Below, piece after piece: positions 37,134 to 48,081 of a stretch of DNA of 64,000 nt. The stretch lies in NCBI GenBank assembly GCA_009767595.1, contig VSDK01000749.1, positions 19,899 to 83,898 of the forward strand, in the 5' to 3' direction. The DNA comes from Symbiodinium kawagutii. Its lineage: Eukaryota > Sar > Dinophyceae > Suessiales > Symbiodiniaceae. Below the pieces are notes generated by a model that did no database searches, had not been told where the DNA came from, and worked only from the letters and a program-made list of their open reading frames with translations. Made by a program: the position numbers and the translations under genes. Position 1 is the first letter of the stretch. Every line of letters begins with the position of its first letter.

Positions 37134-37179
37134 CTTCACCCACAATGCCGCCCCTAGGTGCTAAGCATGACATCTATTT

Positions 37180-38688
37180 TTGAGCCTCTGCAACAAGCAA
37201 GTTGCGCTAGATTGGCCACTACTGAATTTATATATCCATCACATCTCCAAAATATACCAGGTCCAGCCAACTCTCATCAATGGCAGTTTGTTTTATGTTC
37301 TTTTTAACTTTGGGGGTTAGTGACATCAAGGCAAAATGAGATGGTTGGAGAAAAGGCAACGAAGGCATCGCACGTGCAAATCTTGACACTGCAGCATCAA
37401 TCATCATATTTTTGAAACCTGTCCTGCATGTACCGTGAAATTGCCGTGCCGTTCCTGTTAAGTCGGTAGTGTTCATGAATGCATCTGAACCAAGGCGTTG
37501 AAACTGCGACTCCTTATTTTCAAAAGTTGAGGCCAATGCCATTCCCCGCACCTGATAGCCTGACTTTTCAACGGAACAATGGGGCCTTGACTCCTTCCTG
37601 ATGATCTGATGGACGTACGTCATGATCATCATCCAAAAAATGGTCAGTTCATGGGGCATTTGCATCCACACGAATCATTGCATTCCCAGACTTCCAGCTG
37701 CTGTGTTGGGTGACGACTGAATGGCGTTCCATGTCATGTGCTTTTCGAATCGTTGAACAAATGTGGCTCTGACTTGGGGTATATGAGCGAGCCAAGTCCG
37801 CCCGCACGGAAGGTGCTGGGGGGTTTGCTTTCGTCCGTTCGCATTACCCGCTAGTAGCAGGTCGCTAGTAAGGTTTACCTTGGGGGGGTGCTCGTCTAGA
37901 ATACCCTGTTTTTTTTCCAAAACGGTCAAAAATCGCATTCAGTGCCCAACATGAGCACCTGAAGGGCTCAATGTGTTTCAACATGGGCTCAATGCTCAAC
38001 TTTGCCCAAGATACGCCCAAGATAAACACCAAGTAGACCCAAAATACTCCAAGATGGACCCAATCCTGCCAAGATGTGTCGCAAAACAGGCTTGTGAGGG
38101 GCTTGAGGGGCTCTGAAGTCAATATCTGAAACAAGACCTGTTTAGATTTCCAATTCGCAGCTGCTAGCCGCAACGGGGCACCTTCTAACTCCAACTTATG
38201 CTGAAGATAGGTTTGGGATTTTTGTGGCGATAAAATCCCATGTTATTTTACGTATTTCGCCCATCGGTTGAAATCTTGAAAGTTGGTAAAAATTAGGCCC
38301 GAAATTGCTGAAGATAAGCCCCGCTAAACATTGACCCCATTTTGGCCCAACATGTCTTCAGATGGACCCCAGATGGCTCCGATCGAGTCCTGACATTCGC
38401 TGAGATGGGTACCATCTTAGCCTCACCTACCCTAAGATGCACCGGAAAATTGGTTTGCAAGGGACATGAGGGGCGTGAAGCCGATATCTGGAACGGAACC
38501 CCTTCCAATATCGCCGTCATAATGTGTCTGCAAGAAGGCCTTGAAATTCACCAACATGCTCCGCAAGTGCGTTTTTCGTGCTGAAATACCATGTTCTTGC
38601 TGAAGATAGGGCCCATCAGATTGCGCCTAGGACAGGTAGGCACAACATGCCCAAGAGAGGTCCTTTCATTTTGGGTCAGCTATCTGTT
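37180..38688. other. Stretch without recognised gene
   Basis: From about 37900 to 38600 the words GCCCAA, AAGATA and GGACCC recur, giving a loosely periodic look (gcccaagatacgcccaagata). No protein family is recognised. It lies just beyond the decayed LINE. Confidence 0.4.
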
Positions 38689-38689
38689 A

Positions 38690-39520
38690 TCTAGGCAACT
38701 TCCAAACCATGTAGCAGTTTTGATGTTCTCATAGCCGTGACCACTTGGGTTTTCCATTTGATTGACGTGGTAGCTTTATCCCAAAATAGTTTGAATCGCC
38801 AACATGCAGCAATGCAATCCTTTATCTTGTTGAATTTTTGGCCTCTATTATCAAAGGAATCTATCAAAAAGGGTCCGAAAATACACTGCTGATTTCCTCC
38901 TTGGGACAAATGCCCCCTGTGCCTGTACTGCCTGTGCAAAAACGCGCAGAATTTCGTCGCTGGTTGGCGGTCAGTTCGACGCATTTGTCATATTCAAGAT
39001 TAAACGCCAGAATATTTCGAATGATGCTCGATGGCATGTAGAAAAGTGTTGATGCAATGTGTGTTGGCTCGGAAAATCAAGGCATCGTCAGCATACAAAA
39101 ATTTCCTGAAGTAGACACTATCTAGCGGTTCCAGTTGTCTGGGCGCATCGATTTTTTCCCTTACATCCGCAAAAAAGGCCCCATGACCAAGGCAAACAGA
39201 GCAGGAGAAAGTGAGATCCTTGCCGAATTCCTGAGCAATTTCCACCTTGATTTTCCCATGCGAATTTTGAATTGGGGATCAGCTTGGAAATTTTGGATCA
39301 GATGACATAGTTCTTGAGGTACCTTCAGGCGATACAATGTTTCCATGACTTTATCTTGGGTGTCTCGGCCGAACACCTTTTCCCAGCCTCCTACATGAGT
39401 GCACATCTGGCATTTGATTTTCCGGCGATGTCCTGGAGCCGCCTGGCCAGGAATATGGCTTCGGCTGTGCTTTTGTGTGACCTAAAACCGTACTGTGTGG
39501 AACAGACCCACGCGTCAAAC
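38690..39520 (-). pseudogene. LINE reverse transcriptase, decayed
   Basis: The minus strand reads through several frames of a non-LTR retrotransposon RT: QYGFRSHKSTAEAIFLARR near 39510-39450, then VMETLYRLKVPQELCHLI and ARISLSPALFALVMG (remnant of the RQGCPLSP motif), YADDALIF near 39095, and FNKIKDCIAACWRFKLFWDK near 38830. The order matches full-length LINE RT, but at least three frameshifts and stops break it. The endonuclease is not recognised upstream. Confidence 0.8.
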
Positions 39521-42320
39521 CCGGAAGGTTTTGTAAGAGCTGTTTACCTAAGAAATGGGTCAAATACTGACGACGACCGCGTTCATATGGTATTGTTTCA
39601 CTTCCTTCTGTCTAAAATAAGTGTCGGCAAATTTAAGAAAAAAAAATCCAATTGTTTTGGTGTTGGAACACGGTCTACGCTTGATGTTTTGTTGCATTTG
39701 GCCTTTTTTGGGCAGCGTTCAACTCATCCATCACGAAGGGATCGTCAAACACGATGTACCTGCCATCGTGCAAAAAATGTTGAGTTTTTGGGAGCGCCAC
39801 CGGCCTTTTCGCTGGACAGCATTTCCATTCGTTTGGCGCCAAGTAGACTGCAGTTTCCTGAAGGTAATCATTGCACCGAACATGGTTGCCAGCGGAATCT
39901 TTGAACTTAGTAAAATTCGGCGCGAATTTGATTTCAGACCACCCCATGAAACCATTTTGATTAATCATTTCTTACCCGTTCAAAATGTGTTGTTCTTTGT
40001 CAATTCGAATGTTCTTGGTTACATTCTTGTTCAACGTCTCTGCGGAAGCCGAATCTTAAGGTGAAATGGTTTCCCATCGTCTTTTTAGAAGGTCCCATGT
40101 TTTTTTCCATGTTTTTTGTTCTGGATATTATTTTGGGAGCGTGGTTTGCGAACCTTCCAGAAGAACTGGGTTCAGCAAATCAAAATTGCCAGCATCATCG
40201 CATGATTTCATATTTAATATCAGCAATTTTTTTGGGCCACACAAGCGTTATAATCGTCAATTTCATTTCCCGAGAATTTATGAATTTTTAATCGTTGAAA
40301 TAGGTTCAACACGGTCTTCCTTCTTCAATTTTAACACGAAACGCGGGCAATCAACATCCTATGATCTGTGTCAATGTCATGCACTTTTGTGGCGACAATG
40401 TCTGGGATTTCATGTTCCATGGTGCAATAACGAGAATACAATCCATTTGGCTGTATTGATGTGAGTGCCATGGAGGTTTCCGATCCTTAACCCCTACACA
40501 TTTGCATGTCACAAGGCCAGCGTCGGGTTTGCAGAAAAATGTGTTTTTCACCCAAAAGTTGTTTTTCCACACAAAATCCCTCCAAGGCAAAAAGTTTCAG
40601 AAGTTAGGCACCATTGGAAAATCAAGACCTTGTCGTTCGATCCCGTAGACATACGGTCCCATGCAAGGTTCCCGCGGAAAGGTTTCAAGCAATTTTGCGC
40701 TGAAGTCGCGAGGAATTAATGTACGAACGTAAGCATATTTAACTGACACATTCTTTCATTTTGACACATGCGATCCCAATTCCAAATCATAGTGTCCTCC
40801 TGCCGCTTGATCGACTGCACGATCGACAAAGGAATGTTTTCCAACCTGTGGCTGCAATCGCGTTTGCATAATTTTGTTCCACCACCAAAAATTTCGCAAC
40901 CAAAAGTTGCACACGAATTTCCACAACCACCCTGAGCCAGCCAGACCCCCAAAAGAATATCAATAAATTACGTTGTTTTTCCATCACCCGGCCCAAATGG
41001 TGAAATGAAAATTGCCAAACTTGAGGTTTGGGGCGTTTTGTCCTAGCGGGACACCTCAGAACAAGATTTTTGCCGCTGTCAAGGGCAAATCTAACGCAGT
41101 CCTGCTGAACTTGTCACGTTCGTACAAAACCTTCCGTCACACTTCAAATTAGCCGGAAGAAACAGTGCCAGATAACCGGGCCACGACGAAAAAAACATGC
41201 CTAGGACACATTAAATCCAAACAACACACAAGTCACAAAGTTGAGATACACCGAAAAAAACGCCCCTAAGGCCCACAAATGTAAACAGCGCACGGCCTAA
41301 AAATTAGGGACTAATATTGGCATGTGCCTCCAGCCCAATGACCGACATGGTTCATGCTATGCAATGCTACATGAAGAAAACTTTCCGTGTCCTTCCACGA
41401 AAATGGTGGCGGTTCAGTGGTGCCGTGCAAATGTTGTTCACTCCTTTTTTTTCCTTTGGCTAGCGCACAAAATCATTCCAGAAAAATCACGCCACCGCAT
41501 CTACTGATGACAATGCCTGCGAGAAAAACAGGGGTACCAGTGGCTGTATGTAAGAGAAGGCCCCACCAAAACAAGTGTGACCAGGACAGGGTTTTGGATA
41601 GCTTGGGGGACAAGATCACACGGACAGACAAGGATCACACAAACGAAACAACCTACACTTTGATACGGCACCACGTGCAAACAAAACAAAAAAAGAAAAA
41701 AAATATGCTGACCTATGGTGGGACCAGCCCTGGATTTGGGCGATCGGAGAAGAAAAAAAACGACATTTATCAACAATTGACCGCAGTGGTGGAACCAAGC
41801 ACCCCATAAAGTCACACCCAAGAGGGTGGTGACAAGGAGAAAAAGGCTAGAAGTCAAAAAATTGCGAAACCACAAACTTCCAGCCAACAATGACCACCGG
41901 CTCAATGAATTCAAACCGGAAACGGGGAAAAATAAATCCAAGATGACATGCCAATGGTTTGTCATGTTAAAAACAAATGCCCGGAACAAAAACAGACATC
42001 CGTCCAAAAAAGAACGCCATTCAAAAGGACAACCCAGTGAATGCGCGAAAACCAGGACACTTCCGGGTCCTAGCGCGAACGTAAAAAACCAAGCCCGCAA
42101 ACCGTCCCAACGCTTTATGAATGAAGACTGGGTTTGCTGAAAGAGAGGTATGGTTTGTACCGTTTCCCCTCGACAGCTGAGCAGTCCATATGCAGCGTGG
42201 TCGCCGTCTTTTTCCGCCGTTCAGAAAGCAGGGCTGCAAACGGGTTTGCGTTGCCCATGTCGCTGCACAGTTGGGCGCGCACTTTCCTGTCCCTCGGATG
42301 GAAAAGTAAACTGATATAAA
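39521..42320. other. AT-rich region with no recognised gene
   Basis: May include 5' parts of either LINE. ORFs such as that on the minus strand at 39675-39968 have some coding look but no motif that I recognise. Confidence 0.35.
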
Positions 42321-42329
42321 TTGTTTCGG

Positions 42330-42613
42330 GTGCTAACATGTCTTTCTGCGTGATGTATTGTTTTATGCGACTTCCCGGACGGATTTGGCGGTTCCGTTGG
42401 ACATTTTCGGCGATGAACTTCGGCAAGCCGGTTTGGAAATCGACATTTCAAAAACAAAAAATTCACGACGCAGGCATTGACTTGTCCGATGTTATGATAT
42501 GGTCGAAATCCCTCATGGCATGCAAACCCACAAATATTTTGGAAGGCTGATCCCCGGTGATTTGAAACAGCAATCTCGGGTGGGCAAGTTCAATCAGCAT
42601 CCGGCAATCCTTA
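42330..42613 (+). pseudogene. LINE RT fragment, 5' side of the nested insertion
   Basis: The plus strand encodes DVLFYATSRTDLAV (degenerate catalytic YADD box; the DD is lost), then LRQAGLEIDISKTK and MVEIPHGMQTHKYFGRL, in the order seen in LINE reverse transcriptases after the YADD box. At least one frameshift lies between them. The reading frame (NQHPAILTNK) stops at the border of the tyrosine-recombinase element and resumes at 49953. Confidence 0.8.
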
Positions 42614-42746
42614 CCAACAAGCAACAGCGTGAGAGCAGCACTGACAGAAGCGAGCGGGCTCTTTTTGTAGACAGTTGGCCAAGTTGGGTCACCAAGACAG
42701 CTAGGCAGTGCTTTCAGCATGCAAACTCTGCTTGGTCAAGAATCCC
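42614..42746 (-). repeat. Split direct repeat B2
   Basis: 133 bp identical to 42891-43023. It forms the 3' terminus of the element in its own orientation and begins with the shared CCAACAA word. Confidence 0.95.
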
Positions 42747-42771
42747 CCCAGCGGGTGTGGGTGGGTGGGAG

Positions 42772-42897
42772 AACGAAATCCCTCACCAGCCTTGAGCCAA
42801 AATGGCATCAAAGGGCTGAGGTGAACGGGACCCTCCCCCAACTCCCTTCTCACTATTAAGCTTGTTACACCCACAACTATGTTGTTCCTCCCAACAA
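42772..42897 (-). repeat. Split direct repeat A2
   Basis: 126 bp matching 49827-49952 with two substitutions, both C/T-type. It contains the second copy of the spliced-leader-like 16-mer. A 25-bp G/T-rich spacer (42747-42771) separates it from B2. Confidence 0.95.
42791..42806 (-). promoter_or_regulatory. Spliced-leader relict in repeat A2
   Basis: The minus strand reads GCCATTTTGGCTCAAG, identical to the last 16 of 22 bases of the dinoflagellate spliced leader. Confidence 0.8.
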
Positions 42898-43023
42898 GCA
42901 ACAGCGTGAGAGCAGCACTGACAGAAGCGAGCGGGCTCTTTTTGTAGACAGTTGGCCAAGTTGGGTCACCAAGACAGCTAGGCAGTGCTTTCAGCATGCA
43001 AACTCTGCTTGGTCAAGAATCCC
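42891..43023 (-). repeat. Split direct repeat B1
   Basis: 133 bp identical to B2. It follows the recombinase ORF in element orientation and abuts A2 with a 7-bp overlap (CCAACAA). Confidence 0.95.
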
Positions 43024-43030
43024 ACTTGAG

Positions 43031-44212
43031 TCAACTTGCCAACTCACCCACTTGCGAAGCGCAAGGTGGCTCGCTAGAAGATGATGAACTTGAGGCCTCA
43101 TCATCACTGTCTGTAAGCTCGGAGTCTTTAAAACATTTCTGACATTGTGGCCATGATCTATCCACGGTGTCCCGTATGGAATAGTCGGCATTGTTCCGAG
43201 CAAAATACCAGAAGCAACGGGTGCGCCACACCCAGTGAGGAGAATCGGGTCGTCTTGCACTGATGATGTGAACCTTGCCACCACGAGAGCGGTTAAGCAC
43301 ATAGGTGGTGTCTGGTACTGCGGGAACTTCAGAAACAAAAGCTGAAGCAGCTGCGCAATCAGCCAAGCATTCCAGAGGCTGATGTGCAATGCCCGAAGTG
43401 GCTTGTGCCTGCTGTAAGGCTTTTGTCTGATTCCAAAGGGCAGCAAGTGCTGCCTTGGCGGCATCCAAAGATGTCTGAATGGAAGCTTCTTGAGCTAAGT
43501 GTGTCAGTTGTGACAACGGTGCTTCTCTGATGTAAATCTTGAACACCTCACTGCCCCAGCGTCCAAACATCTGGATTCTCCAAAGCTCAACCTGAGTGTG
43601 AGCTAAGTACACTGCGCCAGTCGCGCGGGCAGAGTGCCCAGTGTACTTGCGGACTCCTGACGGGAACGTCAAAGGAAGGTCCAGCAGTTGAGCAATGCGC
43701 TCAAACGTGTCAGCCCATCCAGATTTGGATGATGGCGAACCACCCTGAGAAGGGAAAAGCCACACAGTTTGAAGTGTGGTTACCCAATCTAAGTGCGCCA
43801 CCATCAAGTGGTAAGGACACTCAGGTGCGGAACCTGAAATACAAGAGCACGAATGAGTTCTCGTGGCTCCTAGGGCTTGCCAATCCGTCTTGCTGGATGG
43901 TAGTCGCCAGTGCACCAGGTGGTTTACAGAATCCACGGTGACGTGTTCAGGTTTCGCATTGCTGGCTTCAATTTCTCGAAGCAACCACCAGGATGCCAGA
44001 AGCGTTGACCTCACAGGGTGAAGGGGTCCATGCCTGACCACTGAGTCTTCCAGTTGTTGCAGGTTTGCCACACGCAAGAGCGGTAACGGCTGTGCTTGCT
44101 TGGGAGGACCACGGCCACGTTGACATGCACGTCTGGCACTCCTGGCGGCCAATTGCAGCTGATCATCCCAATGATGACCAAGTGTAACATGCTCTTGTTT
44201 TGCCGCGTCCAA
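43031..44212 (-). CDS. Tyrosine recombinase, catalytic part
   Basis: This enzyme integrates the circular cDNA of YR retroelements. The 393-codon frame (TGA stop at 43031) shows Arg79 (WWLLREIEAS), Lys108 (RLPSSKTD), the H-x-x-R box at 183-186 (GHSARATG), Trp209 (FGRWG) and the nucleophile Tyr217 (FKIYIREA): the full catalytic set. After it comes a long helical C-terminal extension ending in a Ser-rich acidic tail (DSDDEASSSSSSSEPP). The first residues (AAKQEHVTLGHHWDDQLQL) repeat the end of the preceding ORF because of a 70-bp duplication, which breaks the frame between the N-terminal and catalytic parts. Confidence 0.9.
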   Translation of the reverse strand: MDAAKQEHVTLGHHWDDQLQLAARSARRACQRGRGPPKQAQPLPLLRVANLQQLEDSVVRHGPLHPVRSTLLASWWLLREIEASNAKPEHVTVDSVNHLVHWRLPSSKTDWQALGATRTHSCSCISGSAPECPYHLMVAHLDWVTTLQTVWLFPSQGGSPSSKSGWADTFERIAQLLDLPLTFPSGVRKYTGHSARATGAVYLAHTQVELWRIQMFGRWGSEVFKIYIREAPLSQLTHLAQEASIQTSLDAAKAALAALWNQTKALQQAQATSGIAHQPLECLADCAAASAFVSEVPAVPDTTYVLNRSRGGKVHIISARRPDSPHWVWRTRCFWYFARNNADYSIRDTVDRSWPQCQKCFKDSELTDSDDEASSSSSSSEPPCASQVGELAS

Positions 44213-44290
44213 GTACGGCTAATTGTAGCTGGTCATCCCATTGATGGCCAAGTGTAACGTGTTCTTGCTTTGCAGCGTCCAGGTATGTTT
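44151..44290 (-). repeat. Diverged 70-bp tandem duplication in recombinase gene
   Basis: 44151-44220 and 44221-44290 are two copies of one 70-bp unit with roughly nine differences in about 65 aligned bases. Since 70 is not a multiple of three, the copy breaks the recombinase frame. Confidence 0.85.
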
Positions 44291-44687
44291 CTGCAGACCT
44301 ATAACCAGCTTTATCCAGCGCCCCTAAGACCGTGAAAATCATATGTGGAGTGAGCCGATAAGGATCGTTGAACCCCGCTGCAATGGCCAGCTGCTTCCAC
44401 GTTTTCAATTTCGACAGGTGTGGCGCAATAGCTGTGTCTGCCCGGACACGCTTCTGCAAATGATTGGCACACTCATCGGCATCTGCCCGGATTGCACCGA
44501 GGGCAGCGGCCATGGCTCCTCTCTGATATGGTTTCACATCAGATGAAGAAGGTGCGCTTGTGGCTACCAATTGGTGAGCAGGTTCAGTCACCACTGGGCC
44601 TTCAACGAGTGGCTGAAGTCTGCTGGGGGCCGGATGATCGTTCGACTGCTTAGGGATCCATCTTGTGGGACCCAAGCTCCTCTTCAT
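44163..44687 (-). CDS. Tyrosine recombinase, N-terminal core-binding part
   Basis: From ATG 44687 the frame carries a Pro/Ser-rich leader, then a helical stretch (TWKQLAIAAGFNDPYRL, MIFTVLGALDKAGY) like the DNA-binding domain that precedes the catalytic domain of YR enzymes. It ends in VTLGHQWDDQLQLA, the same sequence that opens the catalytic ORF, then runs out of frame to a stop. The two parts were one protein in an intact element. Confidence 0.75.
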   Translation of the reverse strand: MKRSLGPTRWIPKQSNDHPAPSRLQPLVEGPVVTEPAHQLVATSAPSSSDVKPYQRGAMAAALGAIRADADECANHLQKRVRADTAIAPHLSKLKTWKQLAIAAGFNDPYRLTPHMIFTVLGALDKAGYRSAETYLDAAKQEHVTLGHQWDDQLQLAVLGRGKTRACYTWSSLG

Positions 44688-44785
44688 GGTGCCTGAGCCT
44701 AAACAAACCATGAACCCCAAAGCAACCCCGCAGCCAAGCAAGACACGAGGAATGCGATCGGCAACCCCTAACAACCCTTATTTTC

Positions 44786-46096
44786 TCAAGCCTCTAAATT
44801 CGGTAAGGATTTCCCGATTTTCAGGAGCTTCCAAAATTGGGGACCAACTGCAATCGGTACCCGATAGGCTTGATGTAAATGAGGTGGAAACTCAGCAGGG
44901 GTCGGATCATGCAACCTCGAAAGTGGGTCAGCCGTCTTGTTGAGCTTCGTGTTGATATGTTGTAACAACGTGAACTCATACTCACCTGACGCTTGGTCAA
45001 GAGCTATCTCCCTGGCAACCAGGGAGAGCTCTGGTGAGCTCCCCTTCCCTTTGGCTAAAAGGTAGAGGGCGGCTAGGTTGTCGGCTTTGACTCCAACCAC
45101 TGTCCCTAGCGGGTACTTGACCAGCCAGATCCGGGCAGCTAAGAGTAAGCAAAGCGATTCCCACAGCGTCATGTGCTTGGGTAACCCTGGTGTAGCTCCG
45201 GTTCTCCTGATGAATTCCCCAGGAATGGGTGTTGAGAAGTACTCTTCAATGACCCCATGAACCATAAGAACTGCACCCAACCCATACGTAGACGCATCGG
45301 TGATGATGATAGCTCCTGAAGCTTTGTGAAGTGCCCTGACCGTGCGGACGAGTGGGACCCCTTTTCCTTGGAGAAGATGGCGAATCCATTCGAGTGCTGG
45401 TTCGATGCGTCTTGTGTGCACGACATTTCGAGCCTTTCGGCCTTCATTCGTCGCAGCAAGCACAGACCACAAACTGCTCAAAAATGGTCGCATCAAGGGA
45501 ACCAATCCGGCAACAAACGACAAAGCTCCGGCCAGAGATTGAAGTTGTTTTCGTCCTACCACCGGTTTCTTTAGCATCACAGTTATGCGTTCATAGAGCT
45601 CATCAACCTTATCCTCAGGAATCGTAACCACCACAGCTTTGTTCTCCAAGCCGATTTTGAGTCTAGCTCCTATCCAGTTGACCTCTAATCCACAATCCGA
45701 TTTTTCCAGTTTAACGGGGTATCCAGCGATGCCAGCCCATAACATGGAAATACCCAAAAGCTTCTTGAAGTTTGGGTCGGAGGAGTCAAAAGTCAGTAGG
45801 GGATCATCAACATAGACCTGCAAACGCACATTTGGGTTTGTAGCCGCAGAAGTTCTTGCAAGGAAAGAAGCGAATCGGCCCCAAAGTGTTGGGCTGGAAA
45901 CTGCCCCAAAGACTAATACATCATATACCAGGATACAGTCACGGTCACCCTGTTTGAAGGCTGATGCGGTGAAGGCCCTGTCACTCCCTGACGGGATGTT
46001 GTGAAAGGCATCCCTTATATCAATAGCCGAAAACTTGGGTGAACCACCTGATAGGAAGATGCCTAGTGCGTCTTGGCAGGAGAATGATTCTTTCAC
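44786..46096 (-). CDS. Reverse transcriptase / RNase H of YR element
   Basis: 437-codon frame without its N-terminal fingers. RT motif A is FSAIDIRDAFHNIP (about residues 22-35); the active site is YVDD at 95-98. RNase H follows: TDAS with Asp267, Glu313 in TLWESLCLL, Asp339 in VKADNLAALYLL, and a later TADPLSRL, giving the D-E-D-D set. Synthesises cDNA and removes the RNA template. The upstream part of the RT is in another frame: GERIILLPR ends in the frame of 46020-46517, while DALGIFLSGG begins here, so a one-base shift lies near 46070-46085. Confidence 0.92.
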   Translation of the reverse strand: MKESFSCQDALGIFLSGGSPKFSAIDIRDAFHNIPSGSDRAFTASAFKQGDRDCILVYDVLVFGAVSSPTLWGRFASFLARTSAATNPNVRLQVYVDDPLLTFDSSDPNFKKLLGISMLWAGIAGYPVKLEKSDCGLEVNWIGARLKIGLENKAVVVTIPEDKVDELYERITVMLKKPVVGRKQLQSLAGALSFVAGLVPLMRPFLSSLWSVLAATNEGRKARNVVHTRRIEPALEWIRHLLQGKGVPLVRTVRALHKASGAIIITDASTYGLGAVLMVHGVIEEYFSTPIPGEFIRRTGATPGLPKHMTLWESLCLLLAARIWLVKYPLGTVVGVKADNLAALYLLAKGKGSSPELSLVAREIALDQASGEYEFTLLQHINTKLNKTADPLSRLHDPTPAEFPPHLHQAYRVPIAVGPQFWKLLKIGKSLPNLEA

Positions 46097-47010
46097 CTTG
46101 AGAACATAGGGAGTTAATCTGCGATTCTTTCAAGTCCCATATTATGCGTGCCTTGCGTTTGTCCCCCCTGGTCTTCATGATGACTCCTAATCGGTTGAGA
46201 ACCAAAGATCTGCCGACCGAAGCTTCCGCTTGCTCCACTGTACTGTACATGCTGCAGAAGCCCTTGCTGTGAGCATCATTAACCAACTCTATTAGGTCAT
46301 CTTTCCACTCATCTGCGGAGGGGTGGTTGTTCCAACCAACGATGGACCTAGCAAGGAGTTTGGCATTTTCTTCTTTCCACTGCTGGGTTTCTACAACAGG
46401 AAATATGCCATTGGTAGGAATGGCCTGTGCGAATCCAAGTGGTGCCCCAGCTCGGAGCCAACGCGCTAACGTTGTAGCGTCTGGATCCCTGGATGGCAAT
46501 CCCCAAGCATAAAACACATCTGCACATAGTGGAGTGTTTGCTTTTGCAGTTTTAGGATATGGACACTGAGCGCCTCAAGCAAGAACTTTAATGATCAGCT
46601 CTCTCAACTTTAGAATGGGCCTTTCATCAATGGGGTCTGCCGGTCGGGAGGCAAGCAAATTGTCTATGAGTGAACCAACGGAGGAATCGCTCACTGCTCT
46701 TTCAAGCAATTTGAAAACGATTTCACCCACGAATTTGGAAGAAGGTATTTTCTTCACTGATTCATATGGGTTCCTCATTCCTCCAATGGCTTGTTGGTTC
46801 TCCAGATCTCTTTGCTTCTGGACCTCGTCTATAAGCCCGAGGCGCTGCCCACATCACGCGGATGGAGTTCCCCGCTTCAGTGCGGCAACGCGCTCACCGT
46901 CAGCATTGAGCATAGCCTCCGCGATCACCCGGTTGAAGGCTCGGGTGTACTCGGCAAGGGCCTTGGATGCTCGCTCCCACTTGTCCTCTGGAGATCTTCC
47001 TCCATCTGTG
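46020..47010 (-). pseudogene. RT N-terminal region of YR element, with in-frame TGAs
   Basis: In one frame: DKWERASKALAEYTRAF (near 46980), TGA at 46854-46856, VGEIVFKLLERAVSDS, TGA at 46575-46577, then WGLPSRDPDATTLARWLRAG and RLGVIMKTRGDKRKARIIWD, the typical approach to the RT palm, ending GERIILLPR. The part above 46900 is out of frame with the methyltransferase-like ORF, so another shift lies near 47000. Coding similarity is continuous; this copy cannot make the protein without recoding. Confidence 0.75.
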
Positions 47011-48081
47011 AACGAGGCTTGGGTGGGCTGCCGTGTACTCCGTTCCATCTTTCCTCTTCCAGGTGCGAGGCTTGTGATTACACCTGAGGCCATTGATGGC
47101 GTCGAAGTTCAGCCCATAGTGTGCCAGGATCGTGGGTTTTGGAACCTCAGCTCCAACTCTGCATTGGTCAAACCTTGTCTTGGTGACCAGAGCAGTGTTC
47201 ACCACTTTCCTGATGCACGGGACTTTCCACAGGTCCAGCTTCTCCTTGTGATCCGGGTTCTCAATCCAAACCGGCTTCAGCAACTTCATCTGGATCTGTG
47301 CGGCTTCAGCGGAGAATTCGATGAGCTCGTTGGCGTCTGTCAACTGCTTGAACTCGGACTTGGTGAGCTTCTTGGCGGACAGGCCGTCGGGCATATCTAA
47401 GCTCCGAAGCGGCCTAGGCCCTGGCGGCGTGTCCCGAAGAGGAGACAAAGTCTCGCAAGGCGTTGCTATACCCAACGCATCGAAGTGGCCCCGCTTCAGG
47501 TCTGAGATGACGGTCTTCCTCACATCGGCATCCAAGAGGTCTGTTGGTATGGGGGCCACCTTGTCGACCAACACCACAATCCAACCTGCTTCAGCCAGCT
47601 GTGAAGAAAGGTCCTCCTTTCGATGGCGTCCTCCAAAAATGAGCAATGCCCTTGGCTGCCCTTCCCACTTCTCTGGATCCAGATTGGTGGCTCCGTAGCG
47701 GAACTTGTGCCACCATTGTCCTGGTGGGAGAAAGTTGGGAGTTGAAGGGCCTTCATGACCACTGGGCTCCGGTTCCTCGGCCACCTCTTCCATCTCGCCC
47801 TCAGGTGCAGCCGGTCTCCTTCGTTTGAGTGGTGGCAAGTCCGGGGACTTAGGCCGCTCTGACCCCTTCGGCCTCTTAGGTGGAGGATGGTCAGGCGACT
47901 TGGGGCGTCGCTTGCCTGGAGGGGGGTGGTCAGGTGACTTGGGAGCCATACCTGAAGGTCCACCCGGAGGAGCTTGGGGCTTCTTGATTCGCTCCAATGG
48001 CGGTCGCTCCGGTGGTGGAGCAGGACGAGCTTTTGCCTTGGTCTGGTACGTCTTGGGCCGGTCAGGATCCACAGGTTCGGG
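46900..48081 (-). CDS. Methyltransferase-like ORF of YR element
   Basis: Starts in frame directly after the Gag stop TGA at 48082. Residues 1-110 are a basic Pro-rich linker with repeated KSPDHPP. After that comes a Rossmann-like fold: LIFGGRHRKEDLSSQL, VVLVD (about 166-170), the ATPCETLS box (about 193-200) and VWIENP (about 248-253). The Pro-Cys box plus the ENP strand resemble motifs IV and VI of C5-cytosine methyltransferases; DIRS-group elements commonly carry a methyltransferase domain, usually Dam-like. Catalytic competence is uncertain. The last 35 or so residues are out of frame. Confidence 0.65.
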   Translation of the reverse strand, partial: PEPVDPDRPKTYQTKAKARPAPPPERPPLERIKKPQAPPGGPSGMAPKSPDHPPPGKRRPKSPDHPPPKRPKGSERPKSPDLPPLKRRRPAAPEGEMEEVAEEPEPSGHEGPSTPNFLPPGQWWHKFRYGATNLDPEKWEGQPRALLIFGGRHRKEDLSSQLAEAGWIVVLVDKVAPIPTDLLDADVRKTVISDLKRGHFDALGIATPCETLSPLRDTPPGPRPLRSLDMPDGLSAKKLTKSEFKQLTDANELIEFSAEAAQIQMKLLKPVWIENPDHKEKLDLWKVPCIRKVVNTALVTKTRFDQCRVGAEVPKPTILAHYGLNFDAINGLRCNHKPRTWKRKDGTEYTAAHPSLVHRWRKISRGQVGASIQGPCRVHPSLQPGDRGGYAQC

